A stretch of DNA of 64,000 nt from Planococcus maitriensis (GCF_003289925.1 NZ_QLZQ01000009.1:25328-89327); one strand, 5' to 3'. Positions 33,961 to 46,200 are shown, numbered from the stretch's first letter. The notes: generated by a model from the sequence alone, not told the origin. Numbers and translations are program-made.

Positions 33961-34871
33961 TTGCGGTCTTTTTCTTTAATATACTCGAGCGGTACAAACA
34001 TCTCAATATGGCGGGCCAGGTTTTCGAATGTGGCCGGCAAAATGCCGCCGAACTCGCCATCGAGGTTCAGCAAAACACGTTCATTGGAAGTCACTGAAAT
34101 CTTGCTCGCTTTCACGTACAATACATGCGGGTCGGATAAATGCTCCCCGCGAAGCGCCAGTGATGCCACGCGGATGAATTCCGCCATATTCAACTCCTTC
34201 AGGATGAGTAAGGTGAATTTGCCGTCGTTGATGCTGGCATCCGGCGCCAGTTTTTCGAAACCGCCGACGGAATTCGTCAGCCCGATCAAAAACATCATCG
34301 CTTTGTCGTCGAACACTTGCCCGTCATATTCAATGCGGACACGGGATGAGCGAATCGAAGGAATCATCTCGATACCTTTCAAATAATACGCCAATTGGCC
34401 GAGCACCGTCTTGAGCTTACTCGGGACTTCATATGTCAATTCGGTCAAGCGCCCGCCTCCGGCAATATTGACGAAATAGCGGTCATCGTTCATGACCCCG
34501 ATATCGACAGGGATCGATTCGCCTTTGATAATGATATCGACAGCACGGTTGATATCTCGCGGGATGCGCACCGCCCGTGCGAAATCATTGGTCGTGCCCA
34601 TCGGAATCAGGCCCACTTTCGGGCGTTCCGGATATTTGGCGATTCCGGAGACGACTTCGTTGAGCGTCCCGTCCCCGCCGACTGCCACTACCAAGTCAAA
34701 TTTGCGCTCGACGGCATACTCCGCCGCTTTCACTGCGTCCCCTTCACAGGTGGTCGCATGGCAGGACGTTTCATATCCTGCGACTTCCATCTTTTCCAAC
34801 ACTTCCGGAAGGTGGCGGCGGAACAGTTCCCTGCCGGATGTCGGGTTATAAATTATGCGTGCTCGTTTCAT
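33957..34871 (-). CDS. dgkB: Diacylglycerol kinase DgkB
   Basis: 304-residue soluble lipid kinase that recycles diacylglycerol (from lipoteichoic acid synthesis) to phosphatidic acid. The DAGK catalytic domain shows RIIYNPTSGRELF at the start, the nucleotide motif GGDGT at 65-69 within VVAVGGDGTLNEVV, and GLIPMGTTNDFAR. The C-terminal domain holds the Asp-water-Mg site region (PDASINDGKF) and NLDGE. Gene order relative to gatCAB matches B. subtilis yerQ/dgkB. AAGGCTGAATCCG precedes the ATG. Confidence 0.96.
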   Translation of the reverse strand: MKRARIIYNPTSGRELFRRHLPEVLEKMEVAGYETSCHATTCEGDAVKAAEYAVERKFDLVVAVGGDGTLNEVVSGIAKYPERPKVGLIPMGTTNDFARAVRIPRDINRAVDIIIKGESIPVDIGVMNDDRYFVNIAGGGRLTELTYEVPSKLKTVLGQLAYYLKGIEMIPSIRSSRVRIEYDGQVFDDKAMMFLIGLTNSVGGFEKLAPDASINDGKFTLLILKELNMAEFIRVASLALRGEHLSDPHVLYVKASKISVTSNERVLLNLDGEFGGILPATFENLARHIEMFVPLEYIKEKDRK

Positions 34872-34917
34872 CGGATTCAGCCTTTCTGGACCATTCTATA
34901 GAAACAGGACATGACAG

Positions 34918-34956
34918 GGCTGCAGAAAGTTCCCGCGGACGGGGCATTCTGCAGCC
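34918..34956 (-). other. Stem-loop downstream of the thioredoxin-like gene
   Basis: GGCTGCAGAA (34918-34927) pairs perfectly with TTCTGCAGCC (34947-34956), with flanking ACAG/CTGT able to extend the stem. There is no U-tract, so it is either a weak terminator or an mRNA 3'-end structure. Confidence 0.5.
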
Positions 34957-34972
34957 GGCTGTCTATATAATG

Positions 34973-35533
34973 TTAAGCCAAGCTTTTCTGCATACTCTTG
35001 CGAATGTCTTCATACGTATCTTGCCAGAGCTCGGGGTCGGATGTAAAGCGGTCCGAAATCTCCCCGATTACGGTCTTCCAATGCAGTTCGTATTGGGGAT
35101 CTTCTTTCTCGGGCAGTTTCGCTTTCTTTTCGTCGACCATCTGCTGGACTTTCGGTGAACGCGGCCCCCACGACCCTTTCACTTCCCCGTTTTCGGACAA
35201 GAAAATATATTTGGGGATCGACTTGCCGCCGTCCGTCAAATACCGGTCCATGAGTTCGGGATTATCGTCGCGGTAAACGCAGCGCACTTCGAGATCTGCC
35301 GCTTCCGCCAGTTTCCGGAGTATCGGATTGACCATCATCGCATCGCCGCACCAGTCTTCGGTAATCGCCAGGATGTGCAAACGCTGCCGCTTCAGCATAT
35401 CGATAAATTCCGGATCGTCCGGCAACTCGAATTTTTCATAGATCGCGTAGGTTTTTTCCTGGTTGGATTCCATCTGCGCCATATATTTCTCCAGTGAGAT
35501 GGCATGCTCAAAATATTCCAGCTCCGTCATCAT
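34973..35533 (-). CDS. Thioredoxin-like family protein
   Basis: 186-residue cytosolic protein of the thioredoxin_9-type group. The redox region is ITEDWCGDAMM (about residue 57), a single-cysteine W-C-G-D motif rather than CxxC, then a cis-Pro-containing SIPKYIFL near 105. The N- and C-terminal helical extensions are typical of this bacillary group. A lone active-site cysteine suggests a thiol-exchange role rather than classic disulphide reduction; this is inference. AGGAGACGTG precedes two tandem ATGs (35533 and 35530). It is followed by the GCAG stem-loop and then dgkB on the same strand. Confidence 0.88.
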   Translation of the reverse strand: MMTELEYFEHAISLEKYMAQMESNQEKTYAIYEKFELPDDPEFIDMLKRQRLHILAITEDWCGDAMMVNPILRKLAEAADLEVRCVYRDDNPELMDRYLTDGGKSIPKYIFLSENGEVKGSWGPRSPKVQQMVDEKKAKLPEKEDPQYELHWKTVIGEISDRFTSDPELWQDTYEDIRKSMQKSLA

Positions 35534-35727
35534 TCTATCACGTCTCCTTACAAAACAGTTTACCTGTTCTTTTCCCTTGGCGGCAAACTTTTAAGCAAAA
35601 AGCTGTGGAATTGTTCCAATTAACGCTACATTTCGCAGTCGGTTGCTGTTTTATAATGCAGAATGTGGAGCAGCAAGTTAGACGTGAGAGCGAGATGGAT
35701 AATTCATAATACATTTTATCACGAGAT

Positions 35728-35813
35728 AACCGCCTCCCGCTTTGGGCTGGCCTCTTGCAATAAGCCAAGAAGAACACTTGTCTTATTGCATCGGCTCGCC
35801 CGTTTGCGCGGTT
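35728..35813. repeat. Long imperfect inverted repeat / stem-loop
   Basis: Nested pairs line up in order: AACCG 35728-35732 with CGGTT 35809-35813, CGC with GCG, GGGC with GCCC, GGCC-type with GGCTC, and a perfect inner TGCAATAAG (35756-35764) with CTTATTGCA (35782-35790) around a 17-nt loop. Confidence 0.65.
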
Positions 35814-36097
35814 CGGCTTTTGGATTTCATTGGATGTTGCATGCGAGGACGCGTCTTTTTTTATTATATTCGTCCGCTTGTGAAGACGCCTAGCTAGAGT
35901 TGATAGCGGAAAAGATGGTTCACTAGCTATTCTTTACGCAATTACAAAGCTGTCCAAAACTATTCATATTAATTTTAGTGACAGTGAATTTCATTTCCCC
36001 ACTATACTTAGAGATGAAGCGGAAAGGGGCCGCGCGGGCTGGCGAGACAATGGTGGCGCGCCCTTTGCCACCTTGGCTCAACACCCGCCCCTCGGCA

Positions 36098-36188
36098 AAC
36101 GTGCCCCTTGGAGCGGAGTCTCCCCCTATCACTTACTTTCACTATAAACCTCCCTGTCAGGGAAAGCGTCCCCTTGAAGCGGAATCTC
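36098..36188. repeat. Imperfect direct repeat, part of a degenerate GC-rich element
   Basis: AACGTGCCCCTTGGAGCGGA (from 36098) and AAGCGTCCCCTTGAAGCGGA (from 36164) are near-identical, each followed by GTCTC or ATCTC. The GGAAAGCGTCC...GAAGCGGAATC wording resembles the right end of common Bacillales intergenic repeats. Confidence 0.5.
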
Positions 36189-36249
36189 AAGCAATAATAT
36201 TCCTCATTAAACTACGAACTTCCCCAATCCACTTGACTAAAATAATCCA

Positions 36250-36284
36250 CAAAAAAAGGATGGCTGAGTGAGCCATCCTTTTCC
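36250..36284 (-). terminator. Intrinsic terminator after gatCAB
   Basis: Minus-strand AAAAGGATGGCT / AGCCATCCTTT hairpin with TTTTTTT beyond, 4 bp after the gatB stop. Confidence 0.92.
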
Positions 36285-36287
36285 TGA

Positions 36288-37718
36288 TTAACGTTTCGCG
36301 ATTTCCTCGAGGAGGATTTTGTTCAAGAGCGGCGGGTTGGCCTGCCCTTTTGTCGCTTTCATGATTTGCCCGACGAGGAAGCCGATTGCGCGGTCTTTCC
36401 CGTTCTTGTAATCTTCGATCGACTGCGGGTTGGCGTCCAAAGTATTGGTGACGTACTCAAGCAATACGTTTTCGTCCGAGATCTGCACCAAGCCTTGCGC
36501 TTTGACGATCTTGTTCGGGTCGCCGCCTTTTTCGATCAATTCCTTGAAGACTTTCTTGGCGATTTTCGAAGAAATCGTGCCTTCGCCGATCAATTTGATC
36601 ATGCCGGCAAGTCCTTCCGGCGTCAGTTCCGTCTCCTCAAGCTCTTTATTCTGGGCATTAAGGTAAGCGGACACTTCACCCATCAGCCAGTTCGATGCCA
36701 GTTTCGCATCGGCCCCAGCTTTGACGGTCGCTTCGAAGAAGTCGGAAATCGGCTTCTGCAAAGTCAACACCATGGCATCGTAAGAAGACAAGCCAAGTTC
36801 AGATACGTAACGGGCTTTACGGGCATCCGGCAGTTCCGGAATTTCTGCGCGCACGCGCTCAAGCCATGCGTCGTCTATGACGATGTCGACCAAATCCGGT
36901 TCCGGGAAGTAACGGTAATCATCCGAGCCTTCCTTGACGCGCATCAAGACGGTTTTACCCGTCGATTCATCGTAGCGGCGTGTTTCCTGCTCGATGACGC
37001 CGCCTGCAAGCAATACTTGTTCCTGGCGGATCTGTTCATGCTCCAAGCCTTTTTTGACGAAGTTGAACGAGTTCAAGTTCTTCAGCTCGGTTTTCGTGCC
37101 GAATTCATCACGGCCGTATGGGCGCAAGGAGATATTCGCATCGCAGCGAAGCGAGCCTTCTTCCATGCGCACATCGGAAACGCCTGTGTATTGGATGATC
37201 GATTTGATTTTCTCCAAATACGCATACGCTTCTTCCGGCGTACGGATATCCGGCTCCGAGACGATTTCGATCAATGGCGTGCCTTGGCGGTTGAAATCGA
37301 CAAGGGAATGGCCGTTTCCGGTATGTGTCAGTTTCCCCGCATCTTCTTCCATATGGAGGCGCGTGATGCCGATACGTTTTTTCTCGCCGTTCACTTCAAT
37401 TTCCAGCCAGCCGTGCTCGCCGATCGGCTCGTCGAATTGGGAAATCTGGTATGCTTTCGGGTTATCCGGATAGAAATAGTTTTTGCGGTCGAATTTTGTG
37501 TGGCGGGAAATTTCGCAGTTCAATGCGAGTGCCGCTTTCATCGCCCAGTCGACTGCCGTCTTGTTGACGACCGGCAATACCCCAGGGTAGCCGAGGTCGA
37601 TTACGTTTGTGTTGGTGTTAGGTTCTGCACCGAAATGAGCCGGGGAAGGCGAGAACATTTTGGATTCCGTCTTCAGTTCGACGTGGACTTCAAGCCCGAT
37701 GATCGTTTCGAAATTCAT
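36288..37718 (-). CDS. gatB: Asp/Glu-tRNA amidotransferase subunit B
   Basis: 476-residue kinase subunit of GatCAB. It phosphorylates Glu on misacylated Glu-tRNA(Gln) (or Asp on Asp-tRNA(Asn)) and receives ammonia from GatA. It shows the start [35 protein letters not shown] and [13 protein letters not shown], then the C-terminal helical and YqeY-type tail domain (about 330-476), which grips tRNA. The start at 37718 overlaps the gatA stop (ATGA), with GGGAGGGAG upstream; a start six codons earlier is ignored. Confidence 0.97.
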   Translation of the reverse strand: MNFETIIGLEVHVELKTESKMFSPSPAHFGAEPNTNTNVIDLGYPGVLPVVNKTAVDWAMKAALALNCEISRHTKFDRKNYFYPDNPKAYQISQFDEPIGEHGWLEIEVNGEKKRIGITRLHMEEDAGKLTHTGNGHSLVDFNRQGTPLIEIVSEPDIRTPEEAYAYLEKIKSIIQYTGVSDVRMEEGSLRCDANISLRPYGRDEFGTKTELKNLNSFNFVKKGLEHEQIRQEQVLLAGGVIEQETRRYDESTGKTVLMRVKEGSDDYRYFPEPDLVDIVIDDAWLERVRAEIPELPDARKARYVSELGLSSYDAMVLTLQKPISDFFEATVKAGADAKLASNWLMGEVSAYLNAQNKELEETELTPEGLAGMIKLIGEGTISSKIAKKVFKELIEKGGDPNKIVKAQGLVQISDENVLLEYVTNTLDANPQSIEDYKNGKDRAIGFLVGQIMKATKGQANPPLLNKILLEEIAKR

Positions 37719-39184
37719 TGTGCTGCTCCCTCCCATGTTTGCGGTGTTTCTTTATGGAACCCGGTCGCCTGCTCAAAAGCATCCGCGACGCGGTAGACGG
37801 TTTCCTCATCAAAATAATTGCCGATGATCTGCAAGCCGAGCGGTAAGCCGTTATCGAATCCGCATGGGACCGAAATGGCCGGAACGCCTGCCAAGTTGAC
37901 AGGAATCGTCAAGATATCGTTCGCATACATCGTCAGCGGGTCATCGATGATCTCGCCGATCTTGAATGCCGGTGTCGGCGTTGTCGGCCCGATGATGACA
38001 TCGAAGTTTTCGAAAGCTTTATCGAAATCCTGCTTAATCAAAGTACGCACTTTTTGCGCTTTTTTGTAGTAAGCGTCGTAATAACCAGAGCTGAGTGCGT
38101 AAGTGCCGAGCATGATGCGGCGCTTCACTTCGTCGCCGAAGCCTTCAGAGCGTGTATTCATGTAGAACTCAAGCAAGCTGCCGGCTTTTTCCGTACGGTA
38201 GCCGTAACGGATGCCGTCGAAGCGGGACAAGTTGGACGATGCTTCAGATGAAGCCAGGATGTAATAAGTGGAAAGCGCGTATTTGGAATGCGGCAAGGAA
38301 ATCTCTTCCCATGTCGCGCCTTTTTCTTCCAATACTTTCAGCGCATCTTTCACTGCTTGTTTCGATGCTTCGCTGACGCCTTCTGCGAAATATTCTTTCG
38401 GCACGCCGATGCGAAGGCCTTGAATGTCGCCAGTGAGTGCCGCTGTAAAGTCAGGCACTTCGACATTGGCAGATGTCGAGTCTTTTTCATCGTGCCCGGC
38501 AATGGCATTCAACAGAAGGGCGTTATCTTTGACGGTACGGGTGATCGGGCCGATTTGGTCGAACGATGACGCATAAGCGATCAGTCCGAAACGGGAAACG
38601 CGCCCGTATGTCGGCTTCATGCCGACGACGCCACAAAAAGCAGCCGGCTGGCGGATCGATCCGCCTGTATCGGAACCGAGTGTGAACGGAACTTCGCCTG
38701 CTGCTACAGCCGCAGCTGAACCGCCCGACGAGCCGCCGGGAACGGTCTCCAAGTTCCATGGGTTTTTCGTGTTTTTATAGTAAGAGTTTTCATTGGAAGA
38801 ACCCATCGCGAATTCGTCCATATTCAATTTCCCGACGATGACCATGCCGGCATCGCGCAATTTATCCACAACCGTTGCGTTGTAGATCGGGTTGAAGCCT
38901 TTCAGGATCAGGCTCGATGCTGTCGTCTCGAGTCCTTCCGTGACGATATTATCCTTCACGCCGATCGGCAAACCGAAAAGCGGGCCGCGTTCCCCTGTAT
39001 CCGTTTGGTCCATTTCAGCTGCTTGCTTTGTCGCCTGCTCTTCATTCAAAGCCAAAAAGGCATCGACTTTCGGGTCCAATTCCTTGATGCGCTTGAACGT
39101 CGCTTCCGTCAAATCCGCAATTGTCAATTCTTTGCTATGTAGTAATTCCTGCAATTCGTTTGCAGTTTTATCAGCTAACTTCAT
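37715..39184 (-). CDS. gatA: Asp/Glu-tRNA amidotransferase subunit A
   Basis: 489-residue amidase-signature glutaminase that releases ammonia from glutamine and channels it to GatB. Triad residues are visible: Lys77 (GVKDN), Ser152 ([12 protein letters not shown]) and Ser176 ([11 protein letters not shown]). The length is standard. gatC ends 18 bp upstream and gatB overlaps by 4 bp, so the three subunits are co-translated. A second, unrelated amidase of the same fold lies at 26189-27637. Confidence 0.97.
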   Translation of the reverse strand: MKLADKTANELQELLHSKELTIADLTEATFKRIKELDPKVDAFLALNEEQATKQAAEMDQTDTGERGPLFGLPIGVKDNIVTEGLETTASSLILKGFNPIYNATVVDKLRDAGMVIVGKLNMDEFAMGSSNENSYYKNTKNPWNLETVPGGSSGGSAAAVAAGEVPFTLGSDTGGSIRQPAAFCGVVGMKPTYGRVSRFGLIAYASSFDQIGPITRTVKDNALLLNAIAGHDEKDSTSANVEVPDFTAALTGDIQGLRIGVPKEYFAEGVSEASKQAVKDALKVLEEKGATWEEISLPHSKYALSTYYILASSEASSNLSRFDGIRYGYRTEKAGSLLEFYMNTRSEGFGDEVKRRIMLGTYALSSGYYDAYYKKAQKVRTLIKQDFDKAFENFDVIIGPTTPTPAFKIGEIIDDPLTMYANDILTIPVNLAGVPAISVPCGFDNGLPLGLQIIGNYFDEETVYRVADAFEQATGFHKETPQTWEGAAQ

Positions 39185-39202
39185 CTTTTTCCCTCCTCAC
39201 AA

Positions 39203-39493
39203 TCAATCCAGAATCGTTGGCACACGCACTTGTCCGCCTTCATGCTCTTTCACGTTTTTCATCACCAATTCACGAGGCAAGCCTTCGATCGACTTGTCTT
39301 CGCGCATCACATTTACCAGCGGCAATACATGCGTCGTCGGTTCTACATTTTCCGTATCCAATTCATTCAGCAATTCCATCGCATTGGTGATCGCTTCCAA
39401 TTGATCCGCAAAATGCACGGCTTCCTCATCGGTAATTGCCAAACGCGCCAAGTGAGCTACTTCGATTACTTCTTCTTTTGTCATTTTCGCCAT
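39203..39493 (-). CDS. gatC: Asp/Glu-tRNA amidotransferase subunit C
   Basis: 96-residue small subunit wrapping the GatA-GatB interface. It shows the family start [19 protein letters not shown] and the [22 protein letters not shown] segment, and CGGAGGTG lies 7 nt upstream. It is the first gene of gatCAB, with an extended -10 promoter about 40 bp upstream. Confidence 0.96.
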   Translation of the reverse strand: MAKMTKEEVIEVAHLARLAITDEEAVHFADQLEAITNAMELLNELDTENVEPTTHVLPLVNVMREDKSIEGLPRELVMKNVKEHEGGQVRVPTILD

Positions 39494-39528
39494 TTTCTAC
39501 ACCTCCGGATTCAATAAACATACGGTCT

Positions 39529-39537
39529 ATCATACCA
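39529..39537 (-). promoter_or_regulatory. Extended -10 promoter of gatCAB
   Basis: Minus strand TG-G-TATGAT; the -35 region is poor. A weak hairpin (GGCAGCC/GGCTGTC with a T-rich tail, about 39546-39575) upstream may end camS-distal reading from other promoters. Confidence 0.45.
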
Positions 39538-39593
39538 TTTTTCTAAAAAAATGAATAGAGACAGCCAGCCGGCTGCCCCTTTAAATTGCACAG

Positions 39594-40724
39594 TTATTCA
39601 TAAATGTGAACAACTGGTTCCGATTCCCCGGCTTTCCGTAAAATGAGTGCTTCCGCGCCGTTTGTCGACGTGACGTTCACTTCAATCTGGATGTCGTCCG
39701 GGAAATGATCCAGGATCAGGCCAGTGACATATTGCGTAAAGCCGATCACTTCAGCCGAGCCATAGAATTGGATCGGGATTTCAATTTTCATCTCCTGCAA
39801 TTGACCGCTTTGATAGAAGCCTTTGCCGATGACGCTCGTGAAATTCGAGAAGTACAATTCGACATCTTGCTTGAAATTACGGAACGCCGTATCGATATCC
39901 CGGTATTGCTCGTCCGTGCCGGATGTCGGGAACACGATATACTCTTCGTCGATATCATTCCAGTTCGCCACTTCCGTCTCGCCTTTCGGTGCTGCACCAT
40001 AAGAGAAATAGGTCCCAGGCGTCATCGCGTTGCGGCTGTTCTGGGCAAATAAAGCGATGAGGATCGGCACGTCCGCCATTCCTTCTTTCTCCCTTAAACG
40101 CTTGACGATTTCATCGGCCATCCGCTTGCCTTCTTCGGCGATCTGATCTTGCGGAATCGATTCCTCGTAAGGGATGCTGTCCGTCGAGCTGTAGTAAACC
40201 GTATTCATGGCAAGCCCGATCGAAACCCCACCGAGGCGGATCTTGTCCTCCCCGGTTTTGACAAGGTAGTTTTGCTCAAGGATGTGTGCGAGCAGTTCCG
40301 GTTGCGGGCGTTCGCCATCTTCCGTCTCCGCTTGGCTGCGGCCATCAGCCGGGTTCAGCCCTTGCGGATTGTCTTTGCTTTCGCGCTGGAGCCAAAGCGA
40401 GGCTTCTTCATCGGTGATTTTTTGGCCTTCCTGGAAATAATAATCATCCGGCGAGAATTGCTGCTGCGACAGGCGCAATAATCCATGCTCCGCTTCCTTG
40501 ATGTCGTAGCGCGAATTCAGCCGGCTGACGATTTTTCCGCGGGTGGCACTTTGCTTATACGGCAACAACGTCCGGTAATATTGTTCATCGAGCTGCATGC
40601 TCGGGATGATGGCCGTTTCCGCCTCTTCTTCTTCTGTATTGATCACTTCCGCCTCGTCATTACCGGAAGGGACACATCCTGAAAGCAGCAAAATGCTGAT
40701 CGGGATCCACCAAATGCGTTTCAT
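39594..40724 (-). CDS. camS: CamS-family lipoprotein
   Basis: 376-residue lipoprotein (YerH in B. subtilis). A type II signal with lipobox LLLSGC puts the lipid-modified Cys at 17, followed by an acidic linker. The rest is the CamS domain (about 70-370). In S. aureus and enterococci the signal peptide of a CamS protein yields a sex-pheromone peptide; whether that happens here is unknown. It is the last gene of pcrB-pcrA-ligA-camS, 12 bp after ligA. Confidence 0.93.
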   Translation of the reverse strand: MKRIWWIPISILLLSGCVPSGNDEAEVINTEEEEAETAIIPSMQLDEQYYRTLLPYKQSATRGKIVSRLNSRYDIKEAEHGLLRLSQQQFSPDDYYFQEGQKITDEEASLWLQRESKDNPQGLNPADGRSQAETEDGERPQPELLAHILEQNYLVKTGEDKIRLGGVSIGLAMNTVYYSSTDSIPYEESIPQDQIAEEGKRMADEIVKRLREKEGMADVPILIALFAQNSRNAMTPGTYFSYGAAPKGETEVANWNDIDEEYIVFPTSGTDEQYRDIDTAFRNFKQDVELYFSNFTSVIGKGFYQSGQLQEMKIEIPIQFYGSAEVIGFTQYVTGLILDHFPDDIQIEVNVTSTNGAEALILRKAGESEPVVHIYE

Positions 40725-40736
40725 ATGCTAATCTCC

Positions 40737-42743
<2,007 letters not shown>

Positions 42744-42758
42744 TCAAGTTCCTCCAGC

Positions 42759-44975
42759 TCATTCTTTTTCGATCGGCGCAAATTTCGCAAGCAGCCGTTT
42801 GATGCCTGTCGGGCTCGGGAAGGCGATATCGAGCTCGGTTTGTTCCCCTTCGCCTTTGACATTGACGACTGTGCCGACGCCCCATTTCTTATGCTTCGCC
42901 CGGTCTCCCGTCTTCCAGCCGAGGCGGTCTCCGCCTGATTGCTTATATGCCGGCTTCATGACCGCTTTGCGTTTCGGCGCTTGCCTGTAGCTTGTCGCAG
43001 CCCCTGCACGGTGGTTGGCAAAAGTCGGTTCGATCAAGTCTTCCGAGATTTCGGAGATGAAGCGTGATGGCATGTTGAAATTGCTCTTGCCGAAAATCGT
43101 CCGCGATGAGGCGTGTGTCAAATACAGCCGTTTCTCGGCGCGCGTGATGCCGACATACGCCAAGCGCCGTTCTTCTTCCAATTCTTCCTCGTCGTTGTTC
43201 GAACGCGAGTGCGGGAAGACATTTTCTTCGAGCCCGGCAATGAACACGACCGGGAATTCCAGCCCTTTCGCCGCGTGCATCGTCATGAGGATGATCGGGC
43301 CGTCGCCTTGTTCTTCCTCCTCGTCCAATGAATCGATGTCCGCTATCAGCGCCAAGTCGGTTAGGAACGCCACCAAGGACTTGTCATCGCTTTGTTTTTC
43401 GAACGCTTGCGTCACCGTCAGGAATTCATCCAGGTTTTCCAGGCGGCTTTGGCCTTCTATCGTTTTATCGTTCTGGAGCATCTGGCGGTAGCCTGATTTC
43501 TTCAGCACTTCTTCCACCAATTCCGTCACCGACAAATACTCCTGCATTTCCGTAAATCCTGCAATCATCGCCCGGAACTCGAGCGCGGTCTGTGCGGTTT
43601 TCGCAGTCAAGCCCATGAAATCCGCTTCCTGCAAGGAATCCATGATGGTGCGGTCCTGTTCAATCGCAAAGCGTGCCATCTTCTCGAATGAAGTCGCCCC
43701 GATGCCCCGCTTCGGTTCATTGATGATGCGGGCGAGCGATAGGTCATCCTCATTGTTCGCGATCAAGCGCAAGTAGGCGAGCAAATCCTTGATCTCCTTG
43801 CGGTCATAGAATTTCGTGCCGCCGACGATCGTATAGCTCATATTGGATTTAACGAACATTTCCTCTAAAATGCGCGATTGGGCGTTGGTGCGGTAGAGAA
43901 TGGCAAAATCAGAGGTTTTGTATCCTTCTTCCTGCATGAGGTTCTGGATGGTCTGCACGATATATTGGGCTTCCTGGCGCTCATCGCCCGCTTTATGGAG
44001 CGTGATCGCCGGCCCTTCCTCGTTATCGGTGCGCAATTCTTTCGGGTAGCGGCTCGTGTTTTTCTGGATGACATCGTTTGCCGCCTGCAAGATGCGCTTG
44101 GTCGAACGGTAATTCTGTTCGAGCATGATCACTTTGGCGTCTGGATAATCCTTTTCGAACGATAGGATATTCGTGATGTCCGCCCCGCGCCAGCGGTAGA
44201 TCGACTGATCCGAATCACCGACGACGCAAATATTCTTGAACTTCTTCGCCAATAATTGCACCAGCTGGTACTGGGCGTTGTTCGTATCCTGATATTCATC
44301 GACGTGGATATAATGGAATTTATCCTGGTAATATCCCAGCACGTCCGGCACCGTTTCGAACAGCTTCAAGGTCACCATGATCAAATCGTCGAAATCGAGT
44401 GACTGGTTTTTCTCTAGGCGTTTCTGGTAGCCCGTGAACACTTCCGCAACCGTTTTTTCATATGGATTGAATTGGTTGGCGTTGGCTGCAAAGGTTTCTG
44501 CATCGATGCATTCATTTTTAGCCGAGGATATGGCGTTCAGCATCGTCCGAGGCTCGTATTTTTTAGGGTCCAGATTCTGCTGCTTCAAGACATTCTTGAT
44601 GACCGTCAATTGGTCGGTCGTATCCAGGATCGAAAAGCTTTTCGAAAAGCCCAGACGGTCGATATTGCGGCGCAGGATGCGCACGCACATCGAGTGGAAA
44701 GTCGATACCCACATGCGGTCGCCTGTCCCATGGCCAAGCAAGCCGTCGATCCGGCTGCGCATTTCGCGCGCCGCTTTATTGGTGAAAGTGATCGCCAGGA
44801 TATTGGATGGATAGACTTGTTTTTCAAGCACCAAATAGGCGATCCGGTGCGTCAGCACACGCGTTTTCCCGGACCCCGCACCGGCCATGATCAATAGCGG
44901 CCCTTCTGTTGTTTTGACTGCTTCTTCCTGCTCGGGGTTCATCCCCCGCAGCAAGTTTTTCGTGATTATTTCCAT
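42759..44975 (-). CDS. pcrA: ATP-dependent DNA helicase PcrA
   Basis: 738-residue SF1A 3'-5' helicase for repair, replication restart and RecA clearance. It shows motif I AGAGSGKT near residue 27, Ia, motif [29 protein letters not shown] and [14 protein letters not shown]. The C-terminal region (about 650-738) is the RNA-polymerase-binding Tudor-like domain ([15 protein letters not shown]). The start is the ATG at 44975 with GAGGTGG 7 nt upstream. The longer frame to 45053 overlaps the end of pcrB and is rejected. Confidence 0.97.
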   Translation of the reverse strand: MEIITKNLLRGMNPEQEEAVKTTEGPLLIMAGAGSGKTRVLTHRIAYLVLEKQVYPSNILAITFTNKAAREMRSRIDGLLGHGTGDRMWVSTFHSMCVRILRRNIDRLGFSKSFSILDTTDQLTVIKNVLKQQNLDPKKYEPRTMLNAISSAKNECIDAETFAANANQFNPYEKTVAEVFTGYQKRLEKNQSLDFDDLIMVTLKLFETVPDVLGYYQDKFHYIHVDEYQDTNNAQYQLVQLLAKKFKNICVVGDSDQSIYRWRGADITNILSFEKDYPDAKVIMLEQNYRSTKRILQAANDVIQKNTSRYPKELRTDNEEGPAITLHKAGDERQEAQYIVQTIQNLMQEEGYKTSDFAILYRTNAQSRILEEMFVKSNMSYTIVGGTKFYDRKEIKDLLAYLRLIANNEDDLSLARIINEPKRGIGATSFEKMARFAIEQDRTIMDSLQEADFMGLTAKTAQTALEFRAMIAGFTEMQEYLSVTELVEEVLKKSGYRQMLQNDKTIEGQSRLENLDEFLTVTQAFEKQSDDKSLVAFLTDLALIADIDSLDEEEEQGDGPIILMTMHAAKGLEFPVVFIAGLEENVFPHSRSNNDEEELEEERRLAYVGITRAEKRLYLTHASSRTIFGKSNFNMPSRFISEISEDLIEPTFANHRAGAATSYRQAPKRKAVMKPAYKQSGGDRLGWKTGDRAKHKKWGVGTVVNVKGEGEQTELDIAFPSPTGIKRLLAKFAPIEKE

Positions 44976-45006
44976 TGTGCACCACCTCGAACATTCGTTC
45001 CTATTA

Positions 45007-45708
45007 TTATAGCGATTGCTCAGCCGTTTCCGCAACTGCCTTGACGGTCGCAAGCGCTTTTTTCAAATCTTCATATATGATATTGCCGACAACGACCGTA
45101 TCGCAAGCTGCCGCCATTTCCTTGGCACGCTCTGCCGAATCGATGCCGCCCCCGTAAAACAGGCGGGTCTTTGCAAGCACTTTCTTTGTTTTCCGGACTA
45201 GTTCCGCATCGCCGTAAGTGCCGCTGTATTCCAGGTAAAATACCGGCAGGCGGAAAAAATGCTCCGCCATGCGGGCATATCCGAGCACATCCTCTTCTGA
45301 CAAGGAGGCATCCGCCCCGGTCAAGCGCGCCGCTTTGCATTCCGGATTCAAGATACAATAGCCTTCCGGCACGATTTCCGTCCAGTCCATGATCTCCCCG
45401 TATTCGCGGATCGCTTCGTGGTGGAGCCCTTTGATCCATCTCGGGTCATGGCTGTTGAGCACCGTCGGAATGAAATAATAATCGAAGCCTGGCGTCACCG
45501 ATTCGACCGTCGACACTTCCAGGGCAACCGGCACCGAATAGCGGCGCACGCGGGCCATCAACTCCAGGACATTGTCGAGTGTGACATCATCACTTCCGCC
45601 AATCAAGATGGCATCAGTCCCGGATTCGCAAATTCGTTCCAAATGTCCATCTGAAATCTGTTTCGCAGGGTCTAGCTTAAAGACATGCCGCCATGTTTGA
45701 AAGTCCAC
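45007..45708 (-). CDS. pcrB: Heptaprenylglyceryl phosphate synthase PcrB
   Basis: 233-residue TIM-barrel prenyltransferase joining heptaprenyl diphosphate to glycerol 1-phosphate, giving an archaeal-type ether lipid in Bacillales. It shows [13 protein letters not shown] at the start, the IGGSDDVT phosphate-binding loop, [23 protein letters not shown] and [10 protein letters not shown], and ends with the second phosphate loop [11 protein letters not shown]. The GTG start (45708) has AGGAGAATACAT just upstream. First gene of pcrB-pcrA-ligA-camS. Confidence 0.96.
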   Translation of the reverse strand: MDFQTWRHVFKLDPAKQISDGHLERICESGTDAILIGGSDDVTLDNVLELMARVRRYSVPVALEVSTVESVTPGFDYYFIPTVLNSHDPRWIKGLHHEAIREYGEIMDWTEIVPEGYCILNPECKAARLTGADASLSEEDVLGYARMAEHFFRLPVFYLEYSGTYGDAELVRKTKKVLAKTRLFYGGGIDSAERAKEMAAACDTVVVGNIIYEDLKKALATVKAVAETAEQSL

Positions 45709-45746
45709 ATGTATTCTCCTAACTGTACTTTTGTTTTCATCTTTCC

Positions 45747-45755
45747 ATTATAACA
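45747..45755 (-). promoter_or_regulatory. Extended -10 promoter of pcrB-pcrA-ligA-camS
   Basis: Minus strand TG-T-TATAAT, a perfect extended -10; no good -35. Confidence 0.55.
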
Positions 45756-45803
45756 AAAGATCCCCCAACACTCTGTTCCCATCCATCCGCCTCGAAAGAT
45801 TTA

Positions 45804-45838
45804 ACACATAAAAAAACGACCAGCGCCATTCGCTGGTC
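45804..45838 (-). terminator. Intrinsic terminator after yerC
   Basis: Minus-strand GACCAGCG / CGCTGGTC with a 5-nt loop, then GTTTTTTT, overlapping the yerC stop. Confidence 0.92.
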
Positions 45839-46163
45839 AATCTTTCGGAAGCTCTAAGTTTTTTTCTTCCGGATAGAGCACATCGAGCATTTCCTCGTAT
45901 GCGTCGTTGCCGTAGTTCAAGCAGCGGCGAACACGGGAAATCGTCGCTGTGCTTGCGCCCGTCTCGTTCTTGATTTTTTCATAGGTCTTTTTCAAACGCA
46001 GCATATGGGCCACTTCAAAGCGCTGCGATAACGATTGGATTTCACTGATCGTGCACAAATCATCAAAAAATCGATAGGCTTGTTCTTTGTTTTCCAATGC
46101 CAGCACCGCTTCGATCAATTGATCGGTCTGCGGCCCCCTAATCTTATCCACTTGCATGCACAT
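45837..46163 (-). CDS. yerC: YerC/YecD TrpR-like protein
   Basis: 108-residue all-helical protein of the TrpR-fold YerC/YecD group; a DNA-binding HTH is visible at SEIQSLSQRFEVAHML and TGASTATISRVRRCLNYG (about 40-88). Unlike TrpR no tryptophan ligand is known, and the targets are unknown. AAAGGACG sits 7 nt before the first ATG; a second ATG two codons later is less well placed. It follows yerB by 37 bp on the yerA-yerB-yerC transcript. Confidence 0.93.
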   Translation of the reverse strand: MCMQVDKIRGPQTDQLIEAVLALENKEQAYRFFDDLCTISEIQSLSQRFEVAHMLRLKKTYEKIKNETGASTATISRVRRCLNYGNDAYEEMLDVLYPEEKNLELPKD

Positions 46164-46200
46164 TCAACGTCCTTTCATTGCTCTTCGATTTATCCTGCTT

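Larger units (their letters stand above)
35534..36287. other. 754-bp gene-free stretch with structured sequence
   Basis: No frame here has an SD, family resemblance or normal codon use. It contains a long imperfect stem-loop (35728-35813), degenerate GC-rich repeats (about 36013-36190) and the gatB terminator. A perfect TATAAT at 35652-35657 has no good -35. It lies between the start of the thioredoxin-like gene and the end of gatB, so any RNA from here would be independent of both. Confidence 0.6.

Noticed and set aside
35663..35893. 76-codon plus-strand frame in the gene-free gap
   Set aside because: It runs through the long stem-loop, has no SD, and its Arg/Leu/His-rich product looks like translated repeat sequence.
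36366..37796. 476-codon plus-strand open frame opposite gatB
   Set aside because: It is the antisense of a clear GatB, without SD or family resemblance; long shadows are common in this codon usage.
44976..45053. Longer pcrA start
   Set aside because: It would run back into the end of pcrB; GAGGTGG marks the ATG at 44975.
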